12,324 nucleotides of DNA, taken from Eubacteriales bacterium. GTDB taxonomy: Bacteria; Bacillota; Clostridia; Oscillospirales; CAG-272. How positions within the stretch are numbered: position 1 is the first letter of the stretch; the number at the start of each line of letters is the position of its first letter. The stretch is from the NCBI GenBank assembly GCA_028709565.1, contig JAQVWU010000045.1, positions 1 through 12,324 on the forward strand, in the 5' to 3' direction. The notes beneath the pieces were generated by a model that saw only the letters and a program-made list of their open reading frames with translations, had not been told where the DNA came from and ran no database searches. Both the position numbers and the translations under genes were made by a program. Of this stretch, positions 10,922-12,324 are shown one piece after another.

Positions 10922-12324
10922 TCAGCCGGACGCTTCGCCGTATAAAGCCGTTATATCGGCAAGCGTTTTGCTTATGGCCTCTTCCTTGCCTGCCATAAGC
11001 GAGGCAAAGTTGTTTTCGCGTTTTTCATAGATCATTGACGTTATACCCGACACGAGAGAGCCAATATTGAACAAATTGCCGAGGTCACAGGACCGCCCCC
11101 GGTATATGATGTCGAGCATTGTCTGTGACTCCTCGTCGCGGGCGTATTTTGTTTTCAGGGTTATTTCATAATAGGCGGGCGTCATAATCTCCATCGCGCG
11201 GTATGCCATCTCCTCTATAACCACCGATGACGCCTCCGCGTCTTTGGCGGTAATCATAACGGCGACTGCGCTGCCTGCCCATGTCTGAACATATGAGTAA
11301 TAATCGTCCTGACCTCCCGATGCCATGGGGAGGGGCAGAATGCCGAAATCGGTTTCCATATTCCTCATGCCGGGCACATTATTCATGGTGCCGAGCAGGA
11401 AGAGATTGCGTCCCGCTTCAAAGGCGGCGGCAGCGGCTTCGACATGACCCAATCCACCCGTTTCCGGCGCGCGGCGGCGGGTATCGGTTGCGCATAATAC
11501 TACATCCCGCGCTTCGTAGAGATTATAGATCTTCTCAAGGACCTCAAAGCTGGACGGGCTGTTGCCGGTAAAGGTGAACATGCCTTCTTTGTCCACGGTG
11601 ACGAGTTTTTGACCCGAAGCGGTGTACAGCGCCTCAATCTGGTTGTTTAAAACGATAAGCCCCGTGTTGTCCGAATCGTCGAGGACACCGTCGCCGTTTA
11701 TATCGCCGGCAAAGACCGAGGACATCTCCATGAGCTTCTCAATGGTCCAGCTGCCGCTCATGACGGCGTCATAAGGGTTATCGATTGAATAATCGGTTAT
11801 CAGCTGCTTGTTGAACAGCAGACAGTAAACCGCGCGCATAAAGGTTTCGGATATACTGCCGTTGGCGTAAAAGGCGCGGTTTTTTATAACGGTGTCTTCA
11901 TAAAAGCGCTCGTTCCACCACGGCATGCCAAGGTCTATATATTCCAGGGCGTTGAGGTCATAGAGTATGCCGTCGCGCGCGAGATAGGCGCAGTCCTGAA
12001 TGGTCGGCATGACGGCGTCATATGAATCATCGCCCGCGTAGGCAAGCTTTGAAATCGCTGCGTGCATGGAATATGAATACTGACCGCCCATGTTCATGAG
12101 GGTCTGAACGATATTGGTGTTAAACCGGTCCTCAACAAGCCTGTTGCGCCTGTATACCGAATCGTTCACCGCCTCGCCTGTCTCTTCTTCGACATAAATG
12201 TCAAGGGCAGTCCATCGGCCCGATTCGGTACCCTCCATTTTCACCAGATAGCGAAAGTTGCGTCCCTCAAGGTCAAGGTCGGGCAGGTCAGGTTTCAGTT
12301 CAGGCGCCGCCGTTTCCTCTGTCA
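10922..12324 (-). CDS. Extracellular solute-binding lipoprotein, 5' end outside the window
   Basis: The frame is open from the TGA at 10922-10924 to the window edge, 466 visible codons. The first visible residues (TEETAAPELKPDLPD) look like the flexible linker that follows a lipobox, so only a short signal peptide is probably missing. A GTG at 12244 lies inside the conserved domain (LEGRNFRYLVKMEG) and is not the start. Family motifs are GEAVNDSVYRRN, PWWNERF, GSWTIEKLMEM and a calcium-type loop DINGDGVLDDSD. The C-terminal half contains MTPAYYEITLKTKYARDEES, matching the equivalent segments of the three other binding proteins. It would be the receptor of a carbohydrate-type ABC importer, with unknown ligand. 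It is upstream of, and probably co-transcribed with, the next binding-protein gene, 146 bp away. Confidence 0.83.
   Translation of the reverse strand, partial: TEETAAPELKPDLPDLDLEGRNFRYLVKMEGTESGRWTALDIYVEEETGEAVNDSVYRRNRLVEDRFNTNIVQTLMNMGGQYSYSMHAAISKLAYAGDDSYDAVMPTIQDCAYLARDGILYDLNALEYIDLGMPWWNERFYEDTVIKNRAFYANGSISETFMRAVYCLLFNKQLITDYSIDNPYDAVMSGSWTIEKLMEMSSVFAGDINGDGVLDDSDNTGLIVLNNQIEALYTASGQKLVTVDKEGMFTFTGNSPSSFEVLEKIYNLYEARDVVLCATDTRRRAPETGGLGHVEAAAAAFEAGRNLFLLGTMNNVPGMRNMETDFGILPLPMASGGQDDYYSYVQTWAGSAVAVMITAKDAEASSVVIEEMAYRAMEIMTPAYYEITLKTKYARDEESQTMLDIIYRGRSCDLGNLFNIGSLVSGITSMIYEKRENNFASLMAGKEEAISKTLADITALYGEASG

Noticed and set aside
12242..12244. GTG at 12244 as the start of the last solute-binding protein
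   Set aside because: The upstream in-frame sequence to the window edge continues the conserved LEGRNFRYLV domain and a typical linker, so the gene begins outside the window.
1..12324. CRISPR array, insertion sequence, tRNA or rRNA genes
   Set aside because: I saw no regularly spaced repeat-spacer units, transposase motifs, terminal inverted repeats with target duplications, or RNA gene signatures. The only tandem array is the 10-bp repeat at 9281-9320.

Overview
The window looks like a chromosomal piece of an anaerobic Bacillota, most likely an uncultured member of the Clostridia. I infer this from strong Shine-Dalgarno sequences (AAGGAG, GGGAGG), sigma-A type promoters, lipoprotein solute-binding proteins, a FeoB beginning with the MGLTG leader common in Firmicutes, and moderate GC content with AT-rich intergenic DNA. 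No rRNA, tRNA, CRISPR array, transposase or phage gene is visible.

Layout. (1) 1-1348, minus strand: feoA and feoB, the ferrous iron uptake pair. feoB stops after its cytosolic GTPase part, exactly where the membrane domain should begin. The 5' neighbour at the window edge is the start-less beginning of an unrelated, hydrolase-like reading frame, so the segment looks like a deletion, recombination or assembly junction. (2) 1349-1677: a divergent AT-rich control region with a near-consensus promoter for the plus-strand genes and several small palindromes. (3) 1678-4719, plus strand: two tandem paralogous lipoprotein solute-binding proteins, about 85% identical by my hand alignment, followed by a terminator shared with the convergent operon. 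(4) 4795-12324, minus strand: a six-gene run read from right to left. It holds a partial solute-binding lipoprotein, a second solute-binding lipoprotein with an apparent AUA start, an M24 (pita-bread) family protein with degraded metal ligands, a small ASRT-family protein, a GHL6-type cytoplasmic glycoside hydrolase and an AviRa-type 23S rRNA methyltransferase. Spacing is 10-146 bp.

How the genes may work together. The four lipoproteins would capture oligosaccharides or glycoconjugates outside the cell. No ABC permease or ATPase is in the window, so transport must be completed by genes elsewhere. Inside the cell the GHL6 hydrolase would cut a glycoside, the ASRT protein may bind a sugar-like ligand, and the M24 relative may cut a C-N bond without the usual two-metal centre. 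The combination suggests an uncharacterised catabolic cassette for an unusual, possibly amide- or amidine-containing, sugar. That is inference. The terminal AviRa homologue would modify 23S rRNA and is an unexpected partner for a sugar operon.
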